From: Pseudomonas sp. MMS21 TM103 | GTDB lineage: Bacteria; Pseudomonadota; Gammaproteobacteria; Pseudomonadales; Pseudomonadaceae | NCBI RefSeq assembly: GCF_022132145.1 | Contig: NZ_JAJISP010000003.1 | Span: 62,001 to 126,000, forward strand | DNA length: 64,000 bases | Direction of reading: 5' to 3' | In this document: piece by piece, positions 25,363 through 33,389 of the stretch | Numbering within the stretch: the stretch's first letter is position 1 | How the letters are laid out: the number at the start of each line of letters is the position of its first letter | The notes under the pieces: generated by a model | Seen by the model: only the letters and a program-made list of their open reading frames with translations | Told to the model about the DNA's origin: nothing | The model's database searches: none | Made by a program: the position numbers and the translations under genes

Positions 25363-26453
25363 ACCTGCGGCGCCTGACGGCGGTCATCGTCAAGGAGCTG
25401 CGTCAGCTGCGCCGCGACCGCCTGACCTTCGCCATGATCGTCGGCATTCCGCTGCTGCAACTGGTGCTGTTCGGCTATGCCATCAACATGGACGTGCGCG
25501 GCATCGACGCCGCCGTGCTCGATCAGGCCAACACCGCACGCTCGCGCGAGGTGGTGGCGGAAATCGGCTCCAGCCAGATCCTCAATCTGCGCTACCAGCT
25601 GAGCAACCCACAGCAGATGGATAGCCTGCTGCGCCAGGGCAAGATCAGCGCCGCCCTGGTCATCCCCAGGGATTTCGAGGCACGCCTGGAACGCCAGGGA
25701 AATACCCCGCAGGGACGCCTGCCGCTACAACTGATAGTGGATGGATCGGACCAGAGCGTGCAGGCCTCGGCGCGCCAGCTGGCGAGCTATCCGCTGCCGG
25801 GCTGGGCAAGTCGCCAAGGGGTCGAGCTGGTCAACTTCTACAACCCCGAGCGTCTAGCGGCGCTCAATACGGTGCCAGGGCTGATTGGGGTGATCCTGAC
25901 CATGACCATGGTGCTGTTCACCGCCATCGCCCTGGTGCGCGAACGCGAACGCGGCAATATGGAAATGCTGATCACCACGCCACTGTCGCCCTGGGAACTG
26001 ACCCTCGGCAAGGTTCTGCCCTTCGTCGGTATCGGCCTGATCCAGGTGACGGTGATCCTGCTCACCGGCCGCCTGCTGTTCGAGGTGCCGATCCGCGGTT
26101 CGTTGCTGGAACTCTATGGCGCCTCCCTGCTATTCATCGTCGCCAGCCTGGCCCTCGGGGTGTTCATCTCGACCCTGGCCCGGACCCAGTTCCAGGCCAT
26201 GCAGATCGCCTTCTTCACCTTCCTGCCGCAGATTCTGCTGTCGGGCTTCATGTTCCCCTTCGCCGGCATGCCCAAGGCCGCCCAGTGGATTGCCGAACTG
26301 CTGCCGCTCACCCACTTCCTGCGCCTGGCGCGCGGGATCATGCTGCGCAGCGCCGGGCTGATCGATCTCTGGCCGGAGATCCTGGCCCTGCTGGTATTCA
26401 CCGTGCTGATGCTGAGCGTGGCCGTAACCCGGGTGAGCAAACACCTGGATTGA
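25359..26453 (+). CDS. ABC-2 type permease of the HlyD-linked exporter
   Basis: A 364-residue permease. TM1 lies near residues 23-42 (AMIVGIPLLQLVLFGYAINM). A large periplasmic loop follows (45-170), then five helices from GLIGVILTMTMVLFTAIAL onward. The ABC-2 motif is RERERGNMEMLITTPLSPWE. It resembles YbhR/YbhS. Only one permease gene is present, so the transporter may be a homodimer, unlike YbhSR. ATG overlaps the ATPase stop (ATGA). Likely substrates are drugs or lipophilic cations by family analogy. Confidence 0.9.
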   Translation: MNLRRLTAVIVKELRQLRRDRLTFAMIVGIPLLQLVLFGYAINMDVRGIDAAVLDQANTARSREVVAEIGSSQILNLRYQLSNPQQMDSLLRQGKISAALVIPRDFEARLERQGNTPQGRLPLQLIVDGSDQSVQASARQLASYPLPGWASRQGVELVNFYNPERLAALNTVPGLIGVILTMTMVLFTAIALVRERERGNMEMLITTPLSPWELTLGKVLPFVGIGLIQVTVILLTGRLLFEVPIRGSLLELYGASLLFIVASLALGVFISTLARTQFQAMQIAFFTFLPQILLSGFMFPFAGMPKAAQWIAELLPLTHFLRLARGIMLRSAGLIDLWPEILALLVFTVLMLSVAVTRVSKHLD

Positions 26454-26501
26454 GCACTGAGATTGCTGCCCCCCGGATCAACCCAGGAACAAATCGTGCG
26501 C

Positions 26502-26527
26502 AAAAAAAAGGGCGACCGAAGTCACCC
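26502..26527 (-). terminator. Rho-independent terminator of ccoM
   Basis: Reading the minus strand, GGGTGAC-TTCG-GTCGCCC is followed directly by eight T. The stable UUCG tetraloop and long T-run make this a strong terminator, 34 bases after the ccoM stop. Confidence 0.9.
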
Positions 26528-26560
26528 GAATTGCCTTGCGTGCTCGTGTAACTGGAGAAC

Positions 26561-26677
26561 TTACGGCGTCTTGCGCTTGTGCGAGTCCTTCCAGATGAAA
26601 TAACCAACACCGGCGAAGAAAGCGACCATCAGACCGACGGTGCCGATTCCGGCGAGAACTACGACATCGATAAACAT
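26561..26677 (-). CDS. ccoM: CcoM, small subunit of cbb3 cytochrome c oxidase
   Basis: A 38-residue single-span membrane peptide. It starts MFIDVVVLAGIGTVG, continues LMVAFFAGVGYFIWKD and ends SHKRKTP. This matches closely my memory of CcoM from Pseudomonas stutzeri, a subunit that stabilises cbb3 oxidase. ATG 26677 is preceded by CAGGAGG at ideal spacing. A strong terminator follows, and two ANR-type boxes lie upstream at 26750 and 26800, consistent with induction at low oxygen. It is unlinked to any ccoNOQP genes in this window. Confidence 0.82.
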   Translation of the reverse strand: MFIDVVVLAGIGTVGLMVAFFAGVGYFIWKDSHKRKTP

Positions 26678-26749
26678 GGCTGCCTCCTGCGGTAGCCCTC
26701 TTGGGCCGTTGGGGATGGCTGCACGTTATCAGGACTGCGCGGCTGTTCA

Positions 26750-26763
26750 TTGATCCAAGTCAA
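26750..26763 (-). promoter_or_regulatory. ANR/FNR-type box upstream of ccoM (proximal)
   Basis: Minus strand TTGACTTGGATCAA fits the ANR consensus TTGA(T/C)-N4-ATCAA. Its centre is about 80 bases before the ccoM ATG. GATAAC at 26725-26730 could be the -10, placing the box near -41. Confidence 0.75.
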
Positions 26764-26799
26764 GGAGGCGCAGAGGCCGGCTGCGCATGGCAGCAGACA

Positions 26800-26813
26800 C
26801 TGATCCAGGTCAA
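26800..26813 (-). promoter_or_regulatory. ANR/FNR-type box upstream of ccoM (distal)
   Basis: Minus strand TTGACCTGGATCAG differs from the consensus at one base. It lies exactly 50 bases from the proximal box, i.e. near five helical turns, so both could face the same side of the DNA. Confidence 0.5.
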
Positions 26814-26917
26814 CGAATCGGCCCCCGAACGGGGGAAAAGAAGCGGCGCTGCGCCAGGCGATATCACGTGTATGGCGTGCACGAAGAGCCTGTGCAACAA
26901 GGCTCGCCGGCTGCGTT

Positions 26918-26964
26918 TACCTCGAACGAGCCGGATCCGCAGGCTGTCACTCGCCGCCGGCAGT
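26918..26964 (-). repeat. Dispersed intergenic repeat, family 1, partial inverted copy
   Basis: Read on the minus strand, this stretch has GGCGGCGAGTGAC, CCTGCGGATC and TTCGAGGTA in the same order and spacing as 62734-62783 on the plus strand. It lies in the gap between ccoM and the alkB operon. Confidence 0.55.
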
Positions 26965-27051
26965 GCAGCCTGTGGTTTAAGGGCACGGCGAGAATCCGCT
27001 GGGCTGTCGCAGCGCCTCGCGACGGCGCGCCATAGGTTCACAACCGCCTGG

Positions 27052-27213
27052 CTAGCGCTTTTTCGACTTGCCCTTGCTGCTCTTCTTGCCCTTGGGCAAG
27101 GGCAGCGCCTGCTCGAACGCCTGGCGCATCTCGTCGAGCTTCTTGTCGTGCAGGTCGTGGATGCGCTTGCCGCGCTCGGCGCTGAAATCAATCAGCTTGT
27201 CATCGTTGCTCAT
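27052..27213 (-). CDS. Small basic protein co-translated with AlkB
   Basis: A 53-residue protein beginning MSNDDKLIDFSAERGKRIHD, with a helical centre (DLHDKKLDEMRQAFEQALPL) and a strongly basic tail KGKKSSKGKSKKR. Its ATG overlaps the alkB stop (ATGA), so translation is coupled. The sequence composition suggests nucleic-acid or ribosome association, but I recognise no domain. It seems to be a small conserved Pseudomonas hypothetical. A role with AlkB is inferred only from the overlap. Confidence 0.7.
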   Translation of the reverse strand: MSNDDKLIDFSAERGKRIHDLHDKKLDEMRQAFEQALPLPKGKKSSKGKSKKR

Positions 27214-27818
27214 GCTGGCGACCGGATTAAACGAAATGTCAGATTCAGGCGCGGCGCACATGGGATGCGCGTCTTCGCCACTTGGTGCTGCCAATAATGC
27301 TGGGTTGGCCCGCTCATGACCAGCAGCGAACCATGATCGAGCGCGAGGGAGTGCTCGATACGACTCTGGCCTTTGCGCCGCAGATCGAAACGCCGGGTCG
27401 CACCCAGGTTGAGCGAGGCGACCAGCGGATTGGCGCCCAGCTCGGCCTCGTCGTCGCTGTGCCAGCCCATGGAGTCCTGGCCGTCGCGGTAATAGTTGAG
27501 CAATACACCATTGAGCGGCTGCCCCAGCGTCGCCACCACCCGGGCGCGAATCTCTGCGAGCAGCGGCGTCCAGGGCAGCGGCCGATGGATCAGACCGGAA
27601 TAACGATAACTGGCTTCGGCATCGCCGTACCAGGCGACCAGGCGCGGCACCGGGTACTGCCGACCATAAAGCCGCACCTCTGGCTGCTGCCAGGGCGTTT
27701 GCTCGAGCAACAGTGCCAGCCAGCGATCTGCCGTCGCCTGCTCCAGCCAGTGCGGCTTGAAATCCAGCTCGGCGTTGGCCAGTTGCAGGACACTGTCGTT
27801 GAATAGGTTCACAGGCAT
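27210..27818 (-). CDS. alkB: AlkB-family 2-oxoglutarate/Fe(II) dioxygenase
   Basis: A 202-residue protein. The iron ligands are His and Asp in MGWHSDDEAELG and the distal His in QHYWQHQVAKT. The 2-oxoglutarate-binding Arg residues are in RLNLTFRLI. NGVLLNYYRDGQDSM and LNLGATRRFDLR are the standard strands. The size fits AlkB2/ALKBH-like enzymes that remove alkyl groups from DNA or RNA bases by oxidation. It is not next to ada. Its stop is coupled to a small basic protein downstream. Confidence 0.88.
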   Translation of the reverse strand: MPVNLFNDSVLQLANAELDFKPHWLEQATADRWLALLLEQTPWQQPEVRLYGRQYPVPRLVAWYGDAEASYRYSGLIHRPLPWTPLLAEIRARVVATLGQPLNGVLLNYYRDGQDSMGWHSDDEAELGANPLVASLNLGATRRFDLRRKGQSRIEHSLALDHGSLLVMSGPTQHYWQHQVAKTRIPCAPRLNLTFRLIRSPA

Positions 27819-27854
27819 ACGGACGTAATAATCGTGGGCACCAGTGTGCGCGCC

Positions 27855-28151
27855 TCAGACTTCCACATCCACCCACAGGCCCTGCCGGGGCAGTTCGTCG
27901 ATGACTGCCGCGTCGGCCTCGGCCACCTCGCCGGCGGCCAGCTCCTCGGGGGTGTAACCATGACGCTGGCGCCGGCGCTGCTCTTCACGCAGCAACTCCT
28001 CGGCTTCCTGCGGATGACGCTTATCCAGACCCACAGCACTTTCCTTGGCGGTTGCTGCCACGGGCGTTACCGGCACGATATCGGGCCTGGGCTTGATCAC
28101 GTCCTGCTGGACAGTGACGGGCGCCAGGCTGTGCGGAATGGGCGGTAGCAC
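27855..28151 (-). CDS. Conserved hypothetical protein (Pseudomonas)
   Basis: A 98-residue hydrophilic protein. It begins at a GTG (28151) followed by LPPIPHSLAPVTVQQDV and PDIVPVTPVAATAKESAVGL, then an Arg/Glu-rich helix (EELLREEQRRRQRHGYTP) and a fixed ending LPRQGLWVDVEV. AGGAGGA sits 9 bases before this GTG, which decides against the earlier in-frame GTG at 28187. No function is known. The shape suggests a small soluble, partly disordered protein. Divergent from rapA. Confidence 0.75.
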   Translation of the reverse strand: MLPPIPHSLAPVTVQQDVIKPRPDIVPVTPVAATAKESAVGLDKRHPQEAEELLREEQRRRQRHGYTPEELAAGEVAEADAAVIDELPRQGLWVDVEV

Positions 28152-28327
28152 TTTATTCAGTCCTCCTTTGGTCAGGCTGTCGGCCACTCCAACACCAACT
28201 TGAGCCCGGCCTCGCTACACTTTCGACTCAAGTAACGCCTAATAAGTGCCGGTTAAGCAGCATTGCGCCTTTGGCCTAGGCTTGGCGTTCCGTTACCATA
28301 GTCGGCTTTTTCACGCGGGAGACAGGC

Positions 28328-31171
28328 ATGGCGCAGTATGAACCGGGGCAACGCTGGATCAGTGACAGCGAAGCGGAGTTGGGCTTGGGCACCGTCCTCA
28401 TGCAGGACGGCCGGATGCTCACCGTACTCTACCCGGCCACTGGCGAAACCCGCCAGTATGCTGCGAACAATGCGCCGCTGACCCGCGTGCGCTTCTCCCC
28501 GGGCGACGAAATCACCCATTTCGAAGGCTGGAAGCTGACCGTACAGGAAGTCGAAGACCTCGACGGCCTGCTGGTCTACCACGGTCTCAACGGGCAGAGC
28601 CAGAGCATTACCCTGCCGGAAACCCAGCTGTCCAACTTCATCCAGTTCCGCCTGGCCAGCGACCGCCTGTTCGCCGGGCAGATCGACCCCCTGCCCTGGT
28701 TCGCCCTGCGCTACCGCACCCTCGCGTTCACCAGCAAGCAATTGCAATCCTCGCTCTGGGGCCTGGGCGGCGTGCGTGCGCAACCGATCGCGCACCAGTT
28801 GCACATCGCCCGCGAAGTCGCCGACCGCATCGCCCCGCGGGTATTGCTGGCCGACGAAGTGGGCCTGGGCAAGACCATCGAAGCCGGCCTGGTGATCCAT
28901 CGCCAGTTGCTCTCGGGCCGCGCCAATCGCGTGCTGATCCTGGTACCGGAAAACCTCCAGCACCAATGGCTGGTGGAAATGCGCCGGCGCTTCAACCTGG
29001 ATGTGGCGCTGTTCGACGCCGAGCGCTTTATCGAGAGCGATGCCAGCAACCCCTTCGAAGACTGCCAGTTGGCCCTGGTTGCCCTGGAATGGCTGCGCGA
29101 AGACGAGCGTGCCCAGGACGCCCTATTCGCGGCCGACTGGGATCTGCTGGTGGTCGACGAGGCCCACCACCTGGTCTGGCACCCGGAGCACGCCAGCGTG
29201 GAATACACCCTGGTCGAACAGCTTGCGCAGGTGATTCCCGGCGTGCTGCTGCTCACCGCCACCCCGGAACAGCTCGGCCAGGACAGCCACTTCGCCCGCC
29301 TGCGCCTGCTCGACCCCAACCGGTTTCATGACCTTGCCGCCTTCCGCGCCGAAAGCGCCAACTACCGTCCGGTTGCCGAAGCCGTACAGGAGTTGCTCGA
29401 CCAGGGCCGCCTGTCGGCCACCGCGCACCAGACCATCCATGACTTTCTCGGTGCCGAGGGCGAAGAACTGCTCGCCGCGGTCAATGCCGGCGATAAAGAA
29501 GCCTCGGCACGTCTGGTGCGCGAGCTGCTCGACCGTCACGGCACCGGCCGCCTGCTGTTTCGCAACACCCGCGCCGCCGTGCAGGGCTTCCCCGAACGCG
29601 AGCTGCATGCCTACCCGCTGCCAAGTCCGGACCTGTATATGGAGCTGCCGATCGGCGAGCACCCGGACCTGTACCCGGAAGTCAGCTACCAGGCCCAGGC
29701 CGAGATCGACGAGGAGCAGCGCTGGTGGCATTTCGATCCGCGCGTCGAATGGCTGATCGACACCCTGAAAATGCTCAAGCGGGTCAAGGTACTGGTGATC
29801 TGTGCCCACGCCGAAACCGCCATGGATCTGGAAGATGCCCTGCGCGTGCGCAAGGGCATTGCCGCCACCGTGTTCCATGAAGGCATGAATATTCTCGAGC
29901 GTGATCGCGCCGCCGCCTACTTCGCTGACGAAGAATTCGGCGCCCAGGTGCTGATCTGCTCGGAAATCGGCAGCGAAGGTCGCAACTTCCAGTTTGCTCA
30001 CCATCTGGTGCTGTTCGATCTGCCGGCCCACCCGGATCTGCTCGAGCAGCGCATCGGCCGCCTCGACCGGATCGGCCAGAAGCACCGCATCCAGCTGCAT
30101 GTGCCTTATCTGGAAAACAGCCCGCAAGAGCGCCTGTTCCAGTGGTATCACCAGGCGCTGAATGCCTTCCTCGCCACCTGCCCGACCGGCAATGCCCTGC
30201 AGCACCAGTTCGGCAGCCGCCTGCTGCCGCTGCTGGAAAGCGGCGACGGGGACGACTGGCTGGCTCTGGTCGACGAGGCCAAGGCCGAGCGCCTGCGCCT
30301 GGAAGGCGAGCTGCATGCCGGCCGCGACCGCCTGTTGGAACTCAACTCCGGTGGCGCCGGCGAAGGCGAAGCCCTGGTCGAGGCAATTATCGAACAGGAT
30401 GACCAGTTCGCCCTGCCGATCTACATGGAGCAACTGTTCGACGCCTTCGGCATCGACAGTGAAGACCATTCCGACAACGCCCTGATCCTGCGCCCCAGCG
30501 AGAAGATGCTGGATGCCAGCTTCCCGCTCGGCGACGACGAAGGCGTGACCATCACCTACGACCGCGACCTGGCCCTGGCCCGCGAGGACATGCAGTTCCT
30601 CACCTGGGAGCACCCGATGGTGCAAGGTGGCATGGACCTGGTGCGTGCCGGCTCGATGGGCAACACGGGGGTGGCGCTGATCAAGAACAAGGCGCTGAAA
30701 CCCGGCACCGTGCTGCTCGAACTGCTGTATGTCAGCGAAGTCGTGGCCCCGCGCGCCCTGCAGCTGGGCCGCTACCTGCCGCCGGCGGCGCTGCGCTGCC
30801 TGCTCGACAGCAGCGGCAACGACCTGGCGCACAAGGTGGCGTTCGAAACCCTCAACGACCAGCTGGAAAGCGTGCCGCGCGCCAGCGCCAACAAGTTCGT
30901 CCAGGCCCAGCGCGACACCCTCAACCCGCTGATCAATGCCGGCGAAGACAAGGTCGCGCCACGCCACATCGAGCGGGTGGCCGAGGCCAAACGGCGCCTG
31001 GCCGCCGACACCGAAGAGGAGTTGGCGCGCCTGACGGCCCTGCAAGCGGTCAACCCGAGCGTACGCGACAGCGAACTCACCGCCCTGCGGCGGCAGCGCG
31101 AACAAAGCCTCGCCTTGTTCGACAAAGCCGCATTGCGCCTGGAAGCGATTCGGGTCCTGGTAGCAGGCTGA
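28328..31171 (+). CDS. rapA: RNA polymerase-associated ATPase RapA (HepA)
   Basis: A 947-residue Swi2/Snf2 protein of normal RapA length. An N-terminal Tudor-like domain begins [18 protein letters not shown]. The helicase core has [16 protein letters not shown] (Lys182), [10 protein letters not shown] (Asp277) and, in the C lobe, [20 protein letters not shown] and [11 protein letters not shown]. RapA binds RNA polymerase and recycles stalled or post-termination complexes. GGGAGA precedes ATG 28328. A strong terminator follows the stop, so it is monocistronic. Confidence 0.96.
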   Translation: MAQYEPGQRWISDSEAELGLGTVLMQDGRMLTVLYPATGETRQYAANNAPLTRVRFSPGDEITHFEGWKLTVQEVEDLDGLLVYHGLNGQSQSITLPETQLSNFIQFRLASDRLFAGQIDPLPWFALRYRTLAFTSKQLQSSLWGLGGVRAQPIAHQLHIAREVADRIAPRVLLADEVGLGKTIEAGLVIHRQLLSGRANRVLILVPENLQHQWLVEMRRRFNLDVALFDAERFIESDASNPFEDCQLALVALEWLREDERAQDALFAADWDLLVVDEAHHLVWHPEHASVEYTLVEQLAQVIPGVLLLTATPEQLGQDSHFARLRLLDPNRFHDLAAFRAESANYRPVAEAVQELLDQGRLSATAHQTIHDFLGAEGEELLAAVNAGDKEASARLVRELLDRHGTGRLLFRNTRAAVQGFPERELHAYPLPSPDLYMELPIGEHPDLYPEVSYQAQAEIDEEQRWWHFDPRVEWLIDTLKMLKRVKVLVICAHAETAMDLEDALRVRKGIAATVFHEGMNILERDRAAAYFADEEFGAQVLICSEIGSEGRNFQFAHHLVLFDLPAHPDLLEQRIGRLDRIGQKHRIQLHVPYLENSPQERLFQWYHQALNAFLATCPTGNALQHQFGSRLLPLLESGDGDDWLALVDEAKAERLRLEGELHAGRDRLLELNSGGAGEGEALVEAIIEQDDQFALPIYMEQLFDAFGIDSEDHSDNALILRPSEKMLDASFPLGDDEGVTITYDRDLALAREDMQFLTWEHPMVQGGMDLVRAGSMGNTGVALIKNKALKPGTVLLELLYVSEVVAPRALQLGRYLPPAALRCLLDSSGNDLAHKVAFETLNDQLESVPRASANKFVQAQRDTLNPLINAGEDKVAPRHIERVAEAKRRLAADTEEELARLTALQAVNPSVRDSELTALRRQREQSLALFDKAALRLEAIRVLVAG

Positions 31172-31187
31172 CGTGAGCACCTGAAAC

Positions 31188-31215
31188 AACAAGGCCCGCA
31201 CTTGCGGGCCTTGTT
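31188..31215 (+). terminator. Terminator after rapA
   Basis: A perfect 13-bp stem with a two-base loop (AACAAGGCCCGCA/TGCGGGCCTTGTT), 17 bases past the rapA stop. Confidence 0.9.
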
Positions 31216-31311
31216 ATTGGCGCATCGTCCCTAGGCTGAGCTTGGGCACGCGTCGAGCAGCGAAGCTATTGCTGGATCGAAGCGATTGGCCCGACCCAGC
31301 CTGGCCGCCCC

Positions 31312-32652
31312 TCAGGCCGGCAGCGGCTCGGGCTCGGGCTCGGCCATAGCGGCGTGCATCCGCGTGGAGTCGGCGACAAAACAGCGCGAGGCCTGCAGCA
31401 GCGCCAACATGGTGAGAAACAGCGCCACCGGGATCAGCAGCATCGCATCATGCAGGCCCTCCGCCTTGAAGGCTTCGCTCATCTCGCTGACCCCAGCGGC
31501 GAGCATCGCCGCCTGGGCGAAATGATCGGACAGCAGGCCCACCCCAATGGGGCCGAGACCACCACCGAGCAGGTACAGACCGGCGAAAAACAGCGCCATG
31601 GCGGTGGCCCGCAAGCGCGGCTCGACCACATCCTGAAGTGCCGTGTAGACGCAGGTGTAGAAGTTGTAAGCGAACAACCAGCCGACGCTGAAGACTGCAA
31701 CGAATACGCCGACCTCGATGCGCCCGGCCAACAGTGCATAGCTGGTGGCTCCGGCGGCGATGAGCATGCTCACGGCGGCGAACAGCAGGCGCCCGGTTGC
31801 CGAGTGCTGATGGATCCGATCGGCCATCCAGCCGCCCAGCGTCAGGCCAAACAAGCCGGTCACGCCGACGATCACCCCGGTGGCCACGGCCGCCTGCCCC
31901 AACGGCAAGAGGAAATACCGCTGCAGCATCGGCACCATGAAGGAGTTGCAGGCGTAGCTGGCGAAGTTGAAGGCCAGGCCGGCGAGCACCAACCACCAGA
32001 AGGTACGGATCGCCAGCACCTTGCGCAGCGGCTTGTCCACCGCGCTGGTCGCCACCTGGACGGCTTCCGCCGCACCGCGCTTGGGCTCCTTGATGCAGAA
32101 CATGAACAGCGCGAGGATCATCCCCGGCACGGCAGCGATGAGGAAGGGCGCGCGCCAGCTGTCGAAGGCCTCGACCATGGCGCCGATGGTGAAGAACGCC
32201 AGCAACAGCCCCAGCGGCAAGCCGAGCATGAAGATGCCCATCGCCCGAGCACGCTTGTGCGGCGGGAACAGGTCACCGATCAACGAGTTGGCCGCCGGCG
32301 CATAGCTGGCTTCGCCGATGCCGATGCCCATGCGTACCAACAGGAAGCTCCAGAAGTTCCAGGCCAGGCCGTTGACTGCGGTCAAGCTGCTCCATGCCAC
32401 CAGGCCCCAGCCCATGATCTTGCGCCGCGCGCCGGTGTCGGCCATGCGTCCCAACGGCACGCCGGCTATGGCATAGACGATGGTGAAGGCGGTACCAATC
32501 AAGCCTATCTGAAAGTCGCTAAGGCCCCACTCCAGGCGAATCGGCTCGATGATGATGGCCGGGATGGTACGGTCGAAGAAGTTGAACAAGTTGGCGAGAA
32601 AGAGCAGGAACAGAATGCGCCAGGCGTTCGCCGCTTGTTGGGACTGCTGCAT
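31312..32652 (-). CDS. MFS transporter, spinster-like
   Basis: A 446-residue 12-helix permease. It begins with a hydrophilic tail, then ILFLLFLANLFNFFDRTIPA. The loop-2 MFS signature is GVPLGRMADTGARRKIMGWG. Helix 4-5 has MGIGIGEASYAPAANSLIGD, typical of the spinster/hexuronate-like branch. A central loop (residues 185-215) splits two six-helix halves. The substrate is not evident. It is single and convergent with rapA. A short Glu/Pro-rich tail ends the protein. Confidence 0.88.
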   Translation of the reverse strand: MQQSQQAANAWRILFLLFLANLFNFFDRTIPAIIIEPIRLEWGLSDFQIGLIGTAFTIVYAIAGVPLGRMADTGARRKIMGWGLVAWSSLTAVNGLAWNFWSFLLVRMGIGIGEASYAPAANSLIGDLFPPHKRARAMGIFMLGLPLGLLLAFFTIGAMVEAFDSWRAPFLIAAVPGMILALFMFCIKEPKRGAAEAVQVATSAVDKPLRKVLAIRTFWWLVLAGLAFNFASYACNSFMVPMLQRYFLLPLGQAAVATGVIVGVTGLFGLTLGGWMADRIHQHSATGRLLFAAVSMLIAAGATSYALLAGRIEVGVFVAVFSVGWLFAYNFYTCVYTALQDVVEPRLRATAMALFFAGLYLLGGGLGPIGVGLLSDHFAQAAMLAAGVSEMSEAFKAEGLHDAMLLIPVALFLTMLALLQASRCFVADSTRMHAAMAEPEPEPLPA

Positions 32653-32776
32653 GGAATCATCTCTGGTTATTGTTATGAGCGCGATTCAGCGCGAGTGCAC
32701 GAGCGTGCCTGACAGTGACTGCCGGGCGCCTGCGCAGTCGAATCTAGAGCCTGCCGCTTGGCCTGTCTGTGACTAT

Positions 32777-32902
32777 TTACAGCGCTGATGTCGGTGAATC
32801 GCCCGCCCGCGCAATCCTCTGCATTGCGAAGTCACAGATGAAATGTTCCTTGGCCTTGAGGGGTAAGGTTTTCTGCCAGGTGTCTGCGTGGTGGTCTTCC
32901 AT
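32777..32902 (-). CDS. Possible small hypothetical protein
   Basis: A 41-codon frame from ATG 32902, beginning MEDHHADTWQKTLPLKAKEH. Codon choice is compatible with coding, and CAGGG lies just upstream. I do not recognise it. It abuts gene debris, so it may be the tail of a lost gene and not a functional protein. Confidence 0.25.
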   Translation of the reverse strand: MEDHHADTWQKTLPLKAKEHFICDFAMQRIARAGDSPTSAL

Positions 32903-32904
32903 AC

Positions 32905-33180
32905 CCTGAATCGCGATGCGAATGATCAAAAACCATCCTGGCTGCACGAGGACGTGCCACTGTTTTCGCTTGGTTGCACACACCGACGAGTCGATAGCCG
33001 CCATCGGCGGTCTCGAGCGTTTCGACATCTTCGTCCTCGGCGATACCGGCGCTGCCGACATCGCAGAACAGAACCCCAGGCCGGCACAGGCTCCGGCCGA
33101 AACTTCCACTGCCGCCTGGTAAAGCGCCAGAGCAGCGATAGCAACGCTATTGGCCGCCGTTTGGCAGCTGCAGCCTGCCT
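32905..33180 (+). pseudogene. opgH: Decayed fragment of opgH (mdoH) glucan glucosyltransferase
   Basis: Pieces of the OpgH glycosyltransferase domain appear in order but in different frames. They are HEDVP, then ESIAAIGGLERFDIFVLGDT with GAADIAE, then FHCRLVKRQSSDSNAIGRR. They line up with the family pattern NEDVxRVFAGL, then ESxAATGxLxRFDxFVLSDT, then FYRRRxxVKRKSGNIxxFxRR. At least two frameshifts are required. Only about 80 codons remain, so this is a relic of a periplasmic-glucan synthesis gene. Confidence 0.6.
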
Positions 33181-33389
33181 CCGAGCATGCCGATCCACGG
33201 CCATGGCCTTGCCATATGCACGAACTCACTATACTCATGCCAGATCGCCATCGTCTTCACGCATAACCAGCGACACCGATAACCGACGAGAGTGGGGTCA
33301 CGACTGACAGCTAGGGCCGTTACCGTGACTGCATCCGCTGTTGATGGTTTTGCCAGGCCATATATTCGTTGAGTCAGCGGCAGGACGCC

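Larger units (their letters stand above)
32653..33389. other. Gap holding gene debris between MFS and NMT1-GGDEF genes
   Basis: About 740 bases with no intact gene. It contains a decayed opgH fragment (32905-33180, plus strand) and a small minus-strand frame (32777-32902) of uncertain status. The rest shows nothing I can identify. Confidence 0.6.

Noticed and set aside
23472..26453. Complete YbhGFSR-type exporter
   Set aside because: Only one permease and a single-length ATPase are present, so the E. coli names were not transferred.
29123..31201. 692-codon minus-strand frame opposite rapA
   Set aside because: Antisense shadow of rapA with no recognisable domain.
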